Positions 50,142-63,031 of a stretch of DNA of 64,000 nt are shown here, one piece after another; positions within the stretch are counted from its first letter, which is position 1; each line of letters starts with the position of its first letter. The stretch is taken from positions 253,659,936-253,723,935 of the forward strand of contig CAKMRJ010005634.1 of assembly GCA_928212115.1 (NCBI GenBank), read 5' to 3'. The stretch is from Lactuca virosa. Its lineage: Eukaryota; Streptophyta; Magnoliopsida; Asterales; Asteraceae. The position numbers and the translations under genes are program-made. The notes under the pieces were generated by a model, which searched no databases, was not told where the DNA came from, and was given only the letters and a program-made list of their open reading frames with translations.

Positions 50142-51072
50142 ATTATCTCCCCCTTAGGATGGTTACGTCCCGGAATCATAAAAAAAACATGGCTTGTATA
50201 ATGACTCCATACATTATCTCTTCATCCTAGGTAATAACAGTAACTTCTATGTTCCTTTGAATGAGTATCTAACTCTTGGACTTCTTGACTGCAGACGTTG
50301 TACAATCTTGCATTTACTCCTCGTACTATGTTGGAATTTCAATCGTAACCTTCGAGTTACAAAATAAATCGTTGTTGAGGACTCCTTCTTCTTCTTAGAA
50401 TAAGTACTTTCCTTCATTTATTGTAGCAGACCGATGGGTCATGTTCTAATGACCTCTCATCGTATATACCTTCCTTCATGTTATAATGTGATACAATCAC
50501 ATTTCAACATGTGTCATTTCTAACTACCAACTTCTTTAACAATGAGCGCGATACTTCTACTGATCGCTTTGATCATCTTTCACTTCAATCTTCTGACTTA
50601 AAGTCAGATGCTACATTGAACTTGGTTCTCTGAACCACGTGACATACTTATCTTAGTCGGACTTGATTCAATATGACCTCTAGGGTCGGAATAACAATCA
50701 TCTTCTTTGTCATTACTGAAACGATCGTAACAACATACTCAAATAAAATGAGATCAATTACTAGCTTCTTGGTAACCTTGTGACTTTTCCTAATCCAAGT
50801 ATGAGTCCTGTGCTTCCAGTAGTATAGGCCTCTACTACTATTCACACCTACTCATACTCGTTCCAAGTATTGTCTCGCAGTTCTCCAAGTCAGCATACAT
50901 GGATTTCACATAGTCATTCAATACATCAAATAACAAAACCAAGGTTTATATTATTTCTTGAAATGATTACACAGAGGTTCAAGTTTACCCTATACTATGC
51001 CTCTAATAGGCTACACCACATGTTACTAACTGCATGGCTAGTTTATATCTTGGTTTTGGGAATATAAGGTCC
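50142..51072 (-). other. H internal region between gag and 3' LTR, no pol
   Basis: No protease, RT or integrase motif is visible in any frame. Short open frames are not supported. The last bases (CCATCCTAAGGGGGAGATAA in sense) form the polypurine tract. Confidence 0.65.
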
Positions 51073-52295
51073 TTACTCCTGATCCCTTGCATTTCCATCT
51101 GATTCGTCAAGGATCATTTGGAATGCTCGTGGTTTTGGTATTGGTGGAACATTGGGCCTTGCTGCCTCTTTCTTCTTTGGGCAGCCTTTCAAAATGTGCC
51201 CTTCCTCGTTACATCCATAGCACATCCTCTTGTTCGACGGACACTCGTTGGCGTAGTGCCCTGGCGTTCCACATTTAAAACAAGTGACCGCCTCGCTACA
51301 TTTCCCAACATGTTTCTTCTTGAACTTATCACACCATCTTGCTTCACCTCCTCCTCCTCCAGACTTCAATAATTTTCTTTCTCGTTGGACCCTGAAGTTC
51401 CTTCAAACTTTCTTTTCTCGCCAACTTCAATCTTGTTGGCGGCTCTTCCCTTAATCATATATTCAACAGACTTGGTAGCCCAGATAGCTGCCTCCAAAGT
51501 AAGTGCTTGACGCACTGGCACTGCATACTCCCATGGAAGTCCCTTTGCGTACCTGTCTATTTTCGTCAGCTCATCTGGGACAATATGCAAAGCAAACTAC
51601 ATTTTGTCTGTGAAGTTATTTGTGTATTCATCAATGGTCATACTTCCCTTCTTCAACGTCAAAAATTGGTAGCTCAAGCACATTTTCGGTCGAGCAGTAC
51701 TTGCACTTGAATTGCACCAAGAACTCTGCCGAAGTCAGTTGTAGTGGCTCATTAGGGCTTAGAGTCTTCCCCAAAGTGTTCCACCAGCGAACAGCGCCAC
51801 CTCTGAACTGACGCACCACAAATATGGTTTGTAACTTGCCTTGACAACCACATGTCATGAAAGCCAATTCCATTTATGAGATCCAATCCATTACTCCGAC
51901 GGGATCTTCTTTTCCAGTGAAAGTTGATGGCTTGCAGTCATAAAGTCCTTATACTCGCATCCATTTCTCCCCATTCCATCCTCGTGGTTATTTCTCCTAA
52001 CCACAAGCGGTTCAGTTTGACCAACAGATCTACTGTAATTTCCTTCCTCTGACTGATCATTATTTAATTCACGTTGTTCAACAGGTATTGAAAGTTCATC
52101 CCTGTTGTTCAGCAAAATATGCCTCATCTCTTCCCTCTGTTCGGTCATCATAACCCGAATCATGGCTTGTACTCCATCCATAGTGACTGGCTCAGGTGCA
52201 GCTTCTACTATCGGCACTTGCTCAATCACTTTGGGTTGAGGCTGCTGATTTCTATTTTCATTTGCGTTTCTAACTCCACTTCGAGTTCTTGCCAT
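51073..52295 (-). pseudogene. gag: gag of H, broken
   Basis: ATG 52295 (MARTRSGVRNANENRNQQPQ). Middle: CEYKDFM, then after a frame change near 51935 FRGGAVRWWNTL and SAEFLVQFKCKY. Next comes TIDEYTNNFTD in a gap with stops, then HIVPDELTKIDRYAKGLPWE and EAAIWATKSVEYMIKGRA. After another shift near 51370: WCDKFKKKHVGKC, CFKCGTPGHYANEC and CYGCNEEGHILKGC, the last two CX2CX4HX4C knuckles. The gene ends at a stop soon after (51073) with no protease fused. Stops and shifts make it non-functional. Confidence 0.88.
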
Positions 52296-52650
52296 TTTGA
52301 TCTATACACCAAATTAGGCGAATTTAGATCGTTATTCACGATAGATGTTCAAATCTTCATTATCACTTCGAAACGTTTACATGCTAGTTCTAATATAGTA
52401 GTCATACGCTTAGAATCCTAAACACATAAGGTTTCCAGATCCGGTCGGCAACAGACCATAGAACCGAACAAATAATATCATATATGGAAAACATATAGCA
52501 TTTAGCACAGAAAACCATTTTAGGCATTTTCCTAAAATATACTAGTGCTCGTGTCTAAAATATGGTACACACTCATCTCATGATCATTGCTTAGCATTCT
52601 AAGTTTAAGTCTAGAAATTTCCTACAAATTCCTAGTTCGCTTAAACTAAT

Positions 52651-52662
52651 GCTCTGATACCA
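52651..52662 (-). promoter_or_regulatory. Primer-binding site of H
   Basis: GCTCTGATACCA, a perfect Met-tRNA PBS on the minus strand, two bases from the LTR. Confidence 0.93.
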
Positions 52663-52664
52663 AC

Positions 52665-54970
52665 TGTGACATCCCCAAATTTCTCGGCCAGAAAAGACCA
52701 ATTTTGTTAATGCTTTTAAAATAAAATCAGAGTAATTTTCCAAAAGATGTTGCGAAATTTGTTCCCAAAACAAAATATAATAAAAATTTATCAAATCATT
52801 TCTTAAAGAAATATATTTTCCATTTCATAACAAAACCTCGGGATGTCATGTTCCGATACAGATCAAAAGCATAAACAGTATATTATAAGCCTTACAACAT
52901 TTATTTACATCTACTGGCCTATAATCCAAAATCTCTCGTTAAGTCATCCAACTATGCTCTTGCCACTACCTGTAATATAGAATACTGACTGGGTCAGGCT
53001 TGGCATCCTGGTGAGCATATAGGGATTTCAACCCACAAATAATAAATTTATTAATTTCATCATTCAACAATAAATTTATTAATTTCATCAACCAAAAATA
53101 ACCATGATTACCCGTTCCCGTATTCCTCACTTTATGTCCCTAAAGTATCTATTTATAAGGGACCTAGTCTAAAGATTTTCATCGGGGGCGTCAACACTGC
53201 TTCGGGGTTCCTCAACAAATTATGTCAAATAAGGCAACCATCGGGGTGACAACACTGCTTTCCTCAGCAATTTATGTCAAATAAGGCAACCAATGGGTGA
53301 CAACATTGCTTTCCTCCGTAATTTATGTCAAATAAGGCAAACATCGGGGTGACAACACTGATTTTCCTCAACAATTTATGTCAAATAGGCACGAAGTCAC
53401 ATCGTCGCCAGGGTTTATACAACATGCACTAAGTCCATAGCTGCCAAGGTACTAAATCCATAGCTACCAACGTACATCTATACCGTACTAAATTCATAGC
53501 TACCAACGTACATCTATGATGTACTTTCATCCCTTATTCTTTATCTACCCATGTTTTACCCAACATATTTGAAGATAAAATATATATACATTTTAAATCA
53601 TTTTAAACATGTATAAAACATTCATTCAACATCCATCTCAAATAACAAACAAAATATATATACATAGCACGTATTTTATATAAAATACTTCATATCTATG
53701 TGTAAGATGAAAGTGACTATACACTCACTTGATTTAATGATAATCGGGCAACACTTTCGTTTCCTAAAACGATCGTTTCCGATGAAACCGGGAGCTTTAA
53801 TGAAAACCTGCCAAGGTTGAGCTACAAACCGAAAAGATAAATTTATCTCAGGCACTTCGGAACGTATTTCGGATGTTGGAAATGATTCCGGGGCTTCGGG
53901 GGATTAAAAATGGCTTAAAATAAAGTTTAGGGTGAAAAAGGGGCAAAAATCAAACATTACCTTACCCGGGAGATCTCGCAACCCCCCTTTTATGGGGTGT
54001 GAGACCGAAGATCAGCGGTTGAGAGGGCTCCACGCGATAGCAGATGCGACGCTCGGATCCGGAGGGGAGGCAGCTGGCGCGCTTCGGACACGACACGGAG
54101 ATGGCACGCGTCCGAGCTCGGAAGACGCCACGGATGCGAGGCGCGTCGGTTTCCCATTGGACCGCGGCTTCGGCCGAATCAACGACTGACACGAGGCGGA
54201 CACTAGGCGGCTGCGGGTGCGAGGTGATGTGGCGGTTACTGTTCATGCGAAATTATCCGGTTTTCAAGGATTTCTCGATTTTTGAGCCAAAAACTTCCGA
54301 AATTCATAACTTTTGCATACGAGCTTCGTTTTTGACGTTCTTTTTATGCACGCATTGGTGGGAATATACTCTAGAATTTTCGTTTAGACTCCGTCGGCTA
54401 ATTTTCTAATTTAATTTTAATATTTTTATTTTTAACAGACCGAGACAGGAAAATCCGTTAAAAATTCATAACTTCTTCATCCGATGTCCGTTTTCGTCTG
54501 TATTTTTACCGTTGTACTACTATTGACGAGACCTTCGATTCTCGTTTAGGTTGTGTCGGCTAAAAATCACTTGATCTAAAATTCGAGTTTTTAGCTGTCT
54601 ACTACTAAGCTGAAACTTAGGAAAATCATAACTTCCTCATACGAACTCAGATTTGGGCGTTCTTTTTATGCACGCTCTCGGTTTAACAAACACTACGACT
54701 TTCGTTTAGATTACTAAGGCTAAAAATAATTCAATCATAAATTCACTATTTACGTCACGTAGTGCCGTGCCGGTTCTGTCGCGAAACTTTGACGAGTCAT
54801 AACTTCTTCGTTCTAACTCGGATTTCAGTGTTCTTTATATGTACGGAAACCTTGTCACATATACTACAACTTAGTTAAGATTATTTTATTCTAAATAATC
54901 CTCAATCAAAAAGTCATTTTTTGACGCTCATCGTCTCTAAATTGTCTAGCCCGAATCTGCGGGCGTTACA
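52665..54970 (-). repeat. 5' LTR of H (2.3 kb)
   Basis: From TGTGACATCCCCAAATTTC to GGGCGTTACA. Contains two tandem repeats near 53180-53525 and the ~165-bp periodic unit at 54300-54870. Its GC-rich part (54010-54240) matches 49186-49415. Confidence 0.9.
53179..53392. repeat. ~56-bp tandem repeat, four units, in H LTR
   Basis: Units of the form CATCGGGGTGACAACACTGC, TTTCCTCAACAATTTATGTC, AAATAAGGCAAC, with variation. A shorter repeat with ATAGCTACCAACGTACATCT follows at about 53441-53525. Confidence 0.88.
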
Positions 54971-55377
54971 TTACTTAGAGTTAGATAAGAGTTTTGGAGA
55001 TTATCTTGTCTATTTTCTCTCTGTAACCATGAAGCATAATCGAGATGAAACAAGATCTTATTTACATTCTGTGTTCTCAATTCTTGATACTCTGATTTTG
55101 ATTTCATTACTTGATTCAATACTTCATCAATTGGTATTTGAGCAGGAATCATATCTCTGCGATCTGACTTTCATTTTGAATCAAAAGGTTTTTGAATCAA
55201 ATTCTAGATTCAAAAGTTTCCGCGCCTTTTGTTTTGTAAATCTTTATTGATCTACAGTTATGATTCGATTCTGCAACTAATTTGTTGAATCGAGTGTTCA
55301 GCTTGAAAACTCTGATCGTTTCAGCTATTTGCTTCCAAAATCTCTTAAGTTTTTGTGAAAAATTCATCTGTACGTTC
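54971..55377 (+). other. Leader of copia fragment F
   Basis: AT-rich noncoding sequence upstream of the F gag start. No PBS or LTR end was found, so the 5' end of F is not in view (H probably interrupts it). Confidence 0.5.
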
Positions 55378-55955
55378 ATGGCTAATTTCAACTTGAACTC
55401 AATGACATCCTATTCTCATATGCTAGGATCCTCAACTATGATTCCTATGCTCATCCCAAAATACTATGATCAGTGGGCTGATTGCATGCAAGGCTACTTG
55501 AACGGGCTGGATGAGGAGCTTTGCTCATGTATTACTGGAAATGGTACTCCTCCACAAAATGTTCAAGCAATTGGATCTTCATCTGAGACTTCAAGTGTTG
55601 CTGATCAAACTGGTAGATTGAAGAATCTTAAGAAAAGATGTATGAGAGAATTGCGTGGTGCATTGCCTCCTGTTGTTTACAACTATGTCAGAAGTTGTAC
55701 AACTGCAAAGGACATCTAGAACAATCTCAGAGAAAAGTTTCAAGGAAGTGAAAAGACTAAGATCAATTCTATGAAACATTGTTTGATTGAATTGAAAGAA
55801 TTCAAACAGAAGGATGGTGAATCGATAGAAGAGTACTATGATCGGTGAACGAATTAATCTACAAATGTAATCGCCATGGAATTACCCGAACAACCATGGA
55901 GTTCAATCTGACATTCATCATGCGTTTACGCAAAGAATGGAGGAATGTGACTTTG
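55378..55955 (+). pseudogene. gag: gag of copia F, first part, broken
   Basis: ATG 55378 (MANFNLNSMTSYSHMLGSST). Copia gag start pattern IPKYYDQWADCMQGYLNGLD, then RELRGALPPVVYNYVRSC. A TAG at 55717-55719 stands where a Trp is usual before NNLREKFQGSEKTKINSMKH. A one-base frame change near 55847 follows EYYDR. The rest reads NELIYKCNRHGITRTTMEF and RLRKEWRNVTL up to 55955, where D is inserted. It continues at 63729. Confidence 0.85.
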
Positions 55956-56729
55956 TGATGGGTTTTAGTACACTACAACATCCTATGGTGCACATACAAC
56001 CCTAAATACCTTGGATCTATGTTTTCACTAATTATAAATCCAAATGGATTCCAAGGCATTAAACCTATAACTAGCATGCAATTTGACATAAACAAATATG
56101 ATACTAGTTAGAATAACATACCTCTTTGTTGTAGCTTGATTCCATGGAGCATAAGAGCCTAGTGCCCCAAGTGTGACACCTCGAATGGTTCACACAACAC
56201 CAAAAACAACTTGGAATAACTTGAGAGAAAAGTCCTTATGCTCAAAATCGGCTAGCCCTCACATATGAATCCTTAGGCACGATTTTCTTGAGCTATGGGG
56301 TCTTTATATATTGTGGCTATTAGGGTTACACCATGTAACTCATGTCTTTCCATATTCTTCATGATCCATGGGTTAAAACCTCCATGGAGTATCCATGGGT
56401 TACTCCATGGGTTTAGCCAAACAGGAAGAACCATAGATCATAAGCCTACATATATAAGAATGAATGATTTACACAACCAATCCCCATATATTTAATTAGT
56501 GTCTTTTGATCACAAAATTAATTCCAAATTAATTCTTGATCAATACTAATTAAATAATATGATTTAATATTAATATATTAGAACTTATAATATATTAATA
56601 AATCATATATATCCTTTTCTCACAAAAGTCTATCCAAATCCTTCCGATGCCATGCAACCCAAATGGACCATGCCAAATCGGGTCATGTATATACCAATTA
56701 TAGGTATGGACATAGACACTAATCCAACA
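55956..56729 (-). repeat. 3' LTR of copia D
   Basis: From TGATGGGTTTTAGTACACTA to CACTAATCCAACA. TATA box at 56301-56310 on the minus strand. Preceded by CTTTG. Confidence 0.93.
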
Positions 56730-59700
56730 GTCTCCCACTTGGATAAGTGTAAAACTATTATTGCAAGTATGACTCCAAAACCCGACTAGCAATCATAGCT
56801 CTTAAAAGCCGTTGTCGAACTCTGAACAAATCAATGACGCGTCCATTAGATATCATATGGACTGAGAGATGGATTATAATCATTCTCTCTGTCCATCTGT
56901 TGATTCCCAATTTCCGATTTATGATGACTGACTAATTGAACAAATCAAATCAGTCCAGGCCCGACCGAGCACTTACGTTTGTCATCACCAAATCATCGAG
57001 GGGCCCACAGATATCTCTTTTATCCCTCTAAGGGTAAAAGGAATGGATAAACTTCGACTCATATGCTTGTTCTACTACTTGTTGAATCATACACAAAGGT
57101 ACGTTTTATAACATCGAGTTACCAATGCGTTTTCGTACAGTCAACGTATAACCAACTCATAGTCAAGAACTCATATCTCTAGGTTTGAAGACTTATATGA
57201 TATTATCGTCTCGTGATTCACTCGTGAAAAATCCATGAAGTGATTCAAATGAGCGTGGGTTGAATCCAATTCTCGAATCTCATTCCAGGAGAACTCATAA
57301 ACACTGCAACCACTTTGTCCCAGACAAACTACAGACCCTTCATGACAGTCTTGCCTCAATACCTACTTCCAAAGTATGATCGACTGTGGATAGTTTGAAT
57401 AACCTAGTTATCAGGGAAGTCAAAACATGCAAAGTGAAACACAAGAATAATCGAATCCAATATGGTCTCAGAACTTATGAATATAAATAAAACACCTTTT
57501 ATTTCCTCTTATAGAAACATTTCCACATTCCCATTTTGACTATCACTTCTGAACAAGTGTTACCTCTTTTTTCAAAAAAAATGTCAATATCGTCCTTTCA
57601 TAATTAACACTATACTTTCAAATGTCCATGAGCAACCAATCTTTGGTAAACCTTAGATTGTCCTCAAGAATTGCAAATTCATTTTATTCATATCCAGTTC
57701 TAGTACTTTTTCCCTCTTAATGGCCTAGGCATTAGGAAAATTTAGAAAGGATAAATATTATAGCACATGTAATCGATCCTATATCCGAAGCATATGGGAC
57801 ACGATTCATGATGTCTCACATAAAGACATGATCCTAGACCAGTCTTTTTGCTACAATATTTTTTTATTTTCCATGTTTTCATAATTCGACTATGAAGATG
57901 GATGTTGTAATCATAATCGAATCTTGAGAATGCAATATATATAGAATTTCGTTATGTTGAACCATTCCAACATAAAATTCATATATATATCCTTGACTAA
58001 AGATGATTAAAACTGAATCTAAGCTTTTAAAATTGAAATGAAGTATAATCTTCTCTCCCTTAATTATAGCAAAACAAATTTTACCCAATTGAAACTTTTG
58101 TTTTCTATAATTAACATTGCTTACTTGCAACACTTATCATAATTGATTATGCTCCCACTAGCTTTGACATGTACTCAGAAATCAACTGGACTTCTAGAAA
58201 TCAATACTTTATTGACTTTCTTACCAAAGTTCAGATTTATAATACGAGATGCTTTGATAAGAGTTTATCAAAATCATACACCTTTTCTTAGATAGCTCAC
58301 ATGTGTGTCTAAACAATTTTTAGAACTATGAAAAGGGATGTCGTAATCATAGTATCAATTGTTTTGACCTTTTCCGTTTCTCACAAGTCCATGTTAGTGT
58401 GCGAGTTAACTACACACGCTCGACTAACGACTTTGAGAATGCAAATATCACAATTGCTATCTACTTAAAATCTCCTTCGTGAAAGCGTTTCCTCACATGG
58501 TGTATGTGTTCCAATCCATGTGATTTTGTCAAAACCATAATCACAAGACAAGGTTAGTGAGAAATCCAAACTCATATGGACTGAACTTGTTCAATCTTAA
58601 CTTCTCGCCACCTGGCAGCACAAGGGCTACCAATTCTTCCAAGTAGTTATGAAAACAACTGAGAACTCATAGAACTCGTATGAATAGTCAACTTTAACTG
58701 GAATGGGCACATAAATAAGAATATGTCAACACGATAGGTTACAAACCTCAAGTCGTGTGCTAGTGATAAACAATACCCTTGATTAGTTCTTGAAACTTTT
58801 CAAGATCTTTAAGACTCCCACTGACCTCTTGACATATAAGATTCTCTTGTCAAGAACCATTCCTTGACAAAACAAAATATTCAAGAGTTAGTGCGAATTC
58901 TTATCAAGATAAACACTTTACTCAATTGGTCTTAGTTGGTCTTTGTTTTATCCAAAACATCACAACTTACCAATTTCAAATGTAGAAGAGTAAGAAGACA
59001 TTTTACTCTACATTTGACAAGTGTTATAAACCTTCTAAGGATGTCACTCAAGTTACGATCTTGGAGTATGACTCTAAGACCCAATTTTTGGAACGATGTA
59101 TGACTTATCTTTTTGATTTAACAATTTCAACAATTCACGATTCCTCTTCTTAGTCAAACAAATGCACTAAGATGTCCTTAGAGAATCAATTGTGATATGG
59201 TTTCATAACCACTATGATAATCATAAAACAAGATACTCAAGTACTCTCCCATCTTTTCAGATTGGAGAAACTTTTATCTTTCTGCTTAATTTGATTCTTC
59301 TTGTTCGTTCTGCCTTACATTGAAACTTTTCTAACATTTCATAATTACACTTAAACTTGTAAGTATAACTATATTCACTAAACTTCAGTAAATCTTGACG
59401 AATAGTCTTATCGATCTTTGTGGTGGACCTTGACCAGTGCACAACAATGTGTACTCGATCTCTTAGTCCTTCACTTGAATCATATATACATGTGATCAAG
59501 GAACTAGTCTTAATTTCCCAAAGATGAAAATCATCATTCATTATACAATACAAGTTGCATGATTCCAAATTTCTATCCAACTGAAACTTGGGTGATGAGA
59601 ATCTTTCCTTATTTGGTAAATTATGACACTACCGCAAACGAAAGAATCAGATCCATTTTCCAATACTGCTATGAATGGAATCATATAAACAATAATTTTT

Positions 59701-60013
59701 CACAAATGCCATTGTAAGGATATTTAAAATAAATAAAATTAAAACTTTATTTTTTATTTTAAAACTTGCGGAAAAACTTATCCTTACAATGCAAATGCAT
59801 ATGAAAACTATGTTGTTATCTATTCCTAAGCAATCAATCATAACTCTTAAGCAGCAGCTCAAAATTCTGATCACCGAACCATGCGATTGAAATCCATCTT
59901 CACGATCAGAATGAACATACTCTTCCTTTAAGCTTCCTTTCTTTGATTCTACAAAACATCAAAATATGACCTAGTCACATCATGTAATAAGAATTTCAAA
60001 AAGGAACTTATTA
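56730..60013 (-). other. Polypurine tract and degenerate body of copia D with hairpins
   Basis: The reversed polypurine tract (CCAAGTGGGAGAC) lies at 56730-56742. The rest has no long ORF and is collinear with B 21545-25255. Hairpins: class II at 58393-58428 (GTTAGT with ACTAAC), class III at 58325-58353 (ACTATG with CATAGT) and 57885-57921 (TTCGACTATG with CATAATCGAA). The stem at 58325 uses a C-G pair where B uses T-A. Confidence 0.7.
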
Positions 60014-60021
60014 GAGTCAGA

Positions 60022-60882
60022 TAGGGATGAACTTTGGAACCGGACCGGTTCGGAACCGGAACCGGTTTTCCTATATTATAAGAACCGGGAACCGGACCGC
60101 CGGTTCTAGCGCCGGTCCGGTTCCGGTCCCGGTTTTTCGGTTATTTTTTAAGTAGAACCGTTGGAAATACTATAGATTAGTATGCTATCTTCGGGAGCTT
60201 GTAATGATTCAATATATAACCATTATGACTTTTTACATTCTAAATTGAAGTACAAACACTAAATTACATGATGAAAAAAAGAATCAAGTAATTCCGATTT
60301 CATATGAGTGAGTTATGCGCATTTTAAAAGCGGGGACAGATTCCAAAAAAAATAAAAAATGTTGAAATAGAAGAAACGCAGCATTGATATGTTGTCTTCC
60401 GGGGTCTATAACTGATTCAATATCTAACCAAAATATGTGTTTTTATAGTCTAAAATGAACTACAAACACCAAATTACATGCTGGAGAAAAAATTAAATAA
60501 TTACGACGTCATATGAATGAGTTATACACATTTAAAATATGGGACATATTCAAAAAAACAAAAAAATAATGCTGAAATAAAAAAATGCAACATCGATATG
60601 CTTTCTTTCGGGGCATGTGTCTGATTGAATATCTAACCAAAACTATGTTTGTACCGTCAAAAATGATTACAAACTCCAATTACATGTTGGAAAAAAATCA
60701 AATAGTTTCGACTTCATATGAGCGACTTATGCGCATTTTAAAAAATAAAAAAAATGTCAAACCGGTTCCGGTTTTTAGAACCGAGACCGGTTTTCATAAA
60801 AATGGAGAACCGGTAACCGGACCTATTACCAATTCCGGTTCCGGTTCGGTTCCGGTTCCGGCGGTTCTAATGCTCATCCCTA
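60022..60882. mobile_element. Non-autonomous hAT (Ac/Ds-like) element
   Basis: Ends TAGGGATGAACTTTGGAACC and, reversed, TAGGGATGAGCATTAGAACC form terminal inverted repeats. They are flanked by a perfect 8-bp duplication GAGTCAGA (60014-60021 and 60883-60890). Ac ends with a similar TAGGGATGA and also has repeated short motifs near the ends; here AACCGG/CCGGTT is repeated at both ends. No transposase. The interior holds three tandem ~205-bp units (starting about 60178, 60390 and 60594). B shows the empty site at 21530-21537 (TCTAACTC, one base different). Confidence 0.93.
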
Positions 60883-61590
60883 GAGTCAGATAGTGGAGCT
60901 TACCTGAAGTAGAGTCAAACTTTTTTACTTTACCATCCTTATGAACCTTCAGGTAAATAGGGAAGCTTCGTAACCAATGCCCCTTCCTTTGGCAATAGAA
61001 ACATATGGACTCTTTGGGAATGGTACACGAGACTATCTTAGACTTAGGCTTTCTCTTTACCATTTGGTCAACCGAGTTGACTATGACCGATCCCTTTTCA
61101 TTAGGAAGAGAAAGCTTTTCTGGATTTCCAATGTTACCATTGTCAATGTCTATGGATGTTTGGGAAGTCGAGCTACCAATCAAATTTGCTTTAGCAGTGC
61201 TCCAAATCATTGCTAATTTAGCAGCATCAAGCAAATAGGTAAGATCACTAAGGGTCATGTCATGGTCTGTCATATAGTAGTCTTAAAGGAACTCACTATG
61301 TGACTTAGGAAGTGATTGAAGATCCTAGTCAACAAAAAACTTCCTCAAGACTTTGACACCCAAATCTCTCGGCCTGTCTATATATGACTTCATCTCCAAC
61401 ACGTGAGCACACATAGACTTTGCTTGCCAATAGGGCTTGAGTGACCTTGAACTTGTGGGTTAGGGAGAATAATTGGAGGAGGTGGAGGAATAAAAGTATG
61501 ATTTCCATGATCCAACCACGGGACATCATCTTCATTAGGAAATCTTGTTCCAAGGGAATTGGGAAGATCATAGTTGTCTTAACTAGACAT
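60883..61590 (-). pseudogene. gag: Short gag of copia D, broken
   Basis: ATG at 61588-61590, with a stop after three codons. The following part (LGTRFPNEDDVPWLDHGNHT) matches LGTSFPNEDDVPLLDHGKHT of B. A frame change near 61440 follows. The C-terminal piece has MTDHDMTLSDLTYLLDAAK and the zinc knuckle CFYCQRKGHWLRSF, where the last Cys has become Phe. The hAT element stands at the end of the gene. Same gene as B 20851-21534. Confidence 0.78.
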
Positions 61591-63031
61591 CTATGTGGGA
61601 GAAATTCAAGTTTAGTTGATTTAAGTCGTTAATATAACACCCAATATGAAATATTAAGGCTAGGACCCAACACAACATTTTATAACTTGGAATAGGGATG
61701 CCGTAATCCAAGCTATAAAATATTTGAAGGTAGGCGAATGACGATTCACCAATTTCCACCATGAAAAACGAAATAGAAATTAGGTTTTAATTTGTTTGAA
61801 ACTCCTAGATATTTTGAGATTCATTGAACTTTTCAATGACATGTTTAAATCTCGATTGTGCCCTCTCAAGTTTGTGACTGGGATGCCAAGGATCATAAAC
61901 AAGGTGTGAATAACCATGCAAATTAACTTGGTACCCTTAATATTTATCACCTAATCGACGTGCCGGTTAACCACACACGCTCCACCGATCTATGATAAAC
62001 CTTAAGCCACCCTTTTCCAACCTTGTTAAATCCAAGTTAGTGTACCGGTTAACCACACACGCTCCACTAATGACTTAAGCAAGGTACAAAGTGTAATTTC
62101 ATGGGTTAGCACCAAATTCACATTTTCCTAAGTAACTAAGATTGGGAATTTATAAGTGTTTAGTAATTATCATTATACTTTTAATGAAGGGAGAATTAAC
62201 GTCCTGTCAAACCCGTTCGGCTAACGACCCTCCACCAGTCAAGGAAGCGGTGGGTGAGAGTGGAAACCCATTAAACTGCCATTTATAGGCAGTAACCTTA
62301 TACCCCTGATAGACGACTTCGTGAATGAGGCCTACTAGGTAAGACTGATGTACTCTTATACATATTAAACAAATATTAAACCGTAATATTATAATAGTAT
62401 AAGGGTTGAATTTTAACTTTTAAAATTCTAAGGGTTTAACATGGAATTAAAGTATTCATGGGGGGAAACTTTACAAATTCCAAAACTTGAGGGCAAGTTT
62501 TGAACAATTCAAAAACTTTTGGTTACCATAACTTATGAGTTTATGTAGTTTAATGGAAAACTCTTCAAGTTCCATAACTTGAGGACAAGTTATGGAAGAC
62601 TTAAAACATTTAAAAAATGAGACTCTTCATTTTCATAACTTATGGAAATATTATGAGTTATTAAAACACATAAATGTGACTTTTCATATAACTTGAGGAT
62701 AAGTTACAAAAACACATATTATGAACAACTTTTAGATCAAATTGGATCGAAAACAAATTATCACATAACTCTTCTATTAATCTAAACTAACTCATAAGAA
62801 CAAGATAATTCAAACCATCAATCTTTAAGAAATTAGCATGAACATATAAACTAATACAAATCTTGAAATTATGACAATTATCGTTGAAATTGGATTAGCA
62901 TGAACATTACCACATCAAAAACAGGTTTATAAGTTCAAAAACAGCTTAGGGTAATGTTTCTAGTCCAATTCCACCCAAAACACTTGAAGATATGCTGTCA
63001 GGGGGTCCAACTCACCGAGTTCACATAAACA
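61591..63031 (-). other. Structured 5' leader of copia D
   Basis: Read on the minus strand. Class I: 62570-62597 (TTCCATAACTTG stem) and 62481-62502 (CAAAACTTG stem), plus a weak copy near 62687. The conserved GGTGG/CCACC block lies near 62226-62260. Class II: 62036-62071 (ATTAGTG with CACTAAC in sense) and 61953-61990. Class III: 61870-61900 and 61681-61719 (TTATAACTTGG with CCAAGCTATAA on plus). Order as in A, B and C. Confidence 0.72.

Noticed and set aside
54044..54409. ORFs in the GC-rich part of the H LTR (also 49218-49420, 53932-54246)
   Set aside because: Open by composition only. They are inside an LTR and their frames differ in the two copies.
54921..55250. 109-codon ORF spanning the H/F junction
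   Set aside because: It crosses an element boundary and the Leu/Ser-rich translation has no family motif.
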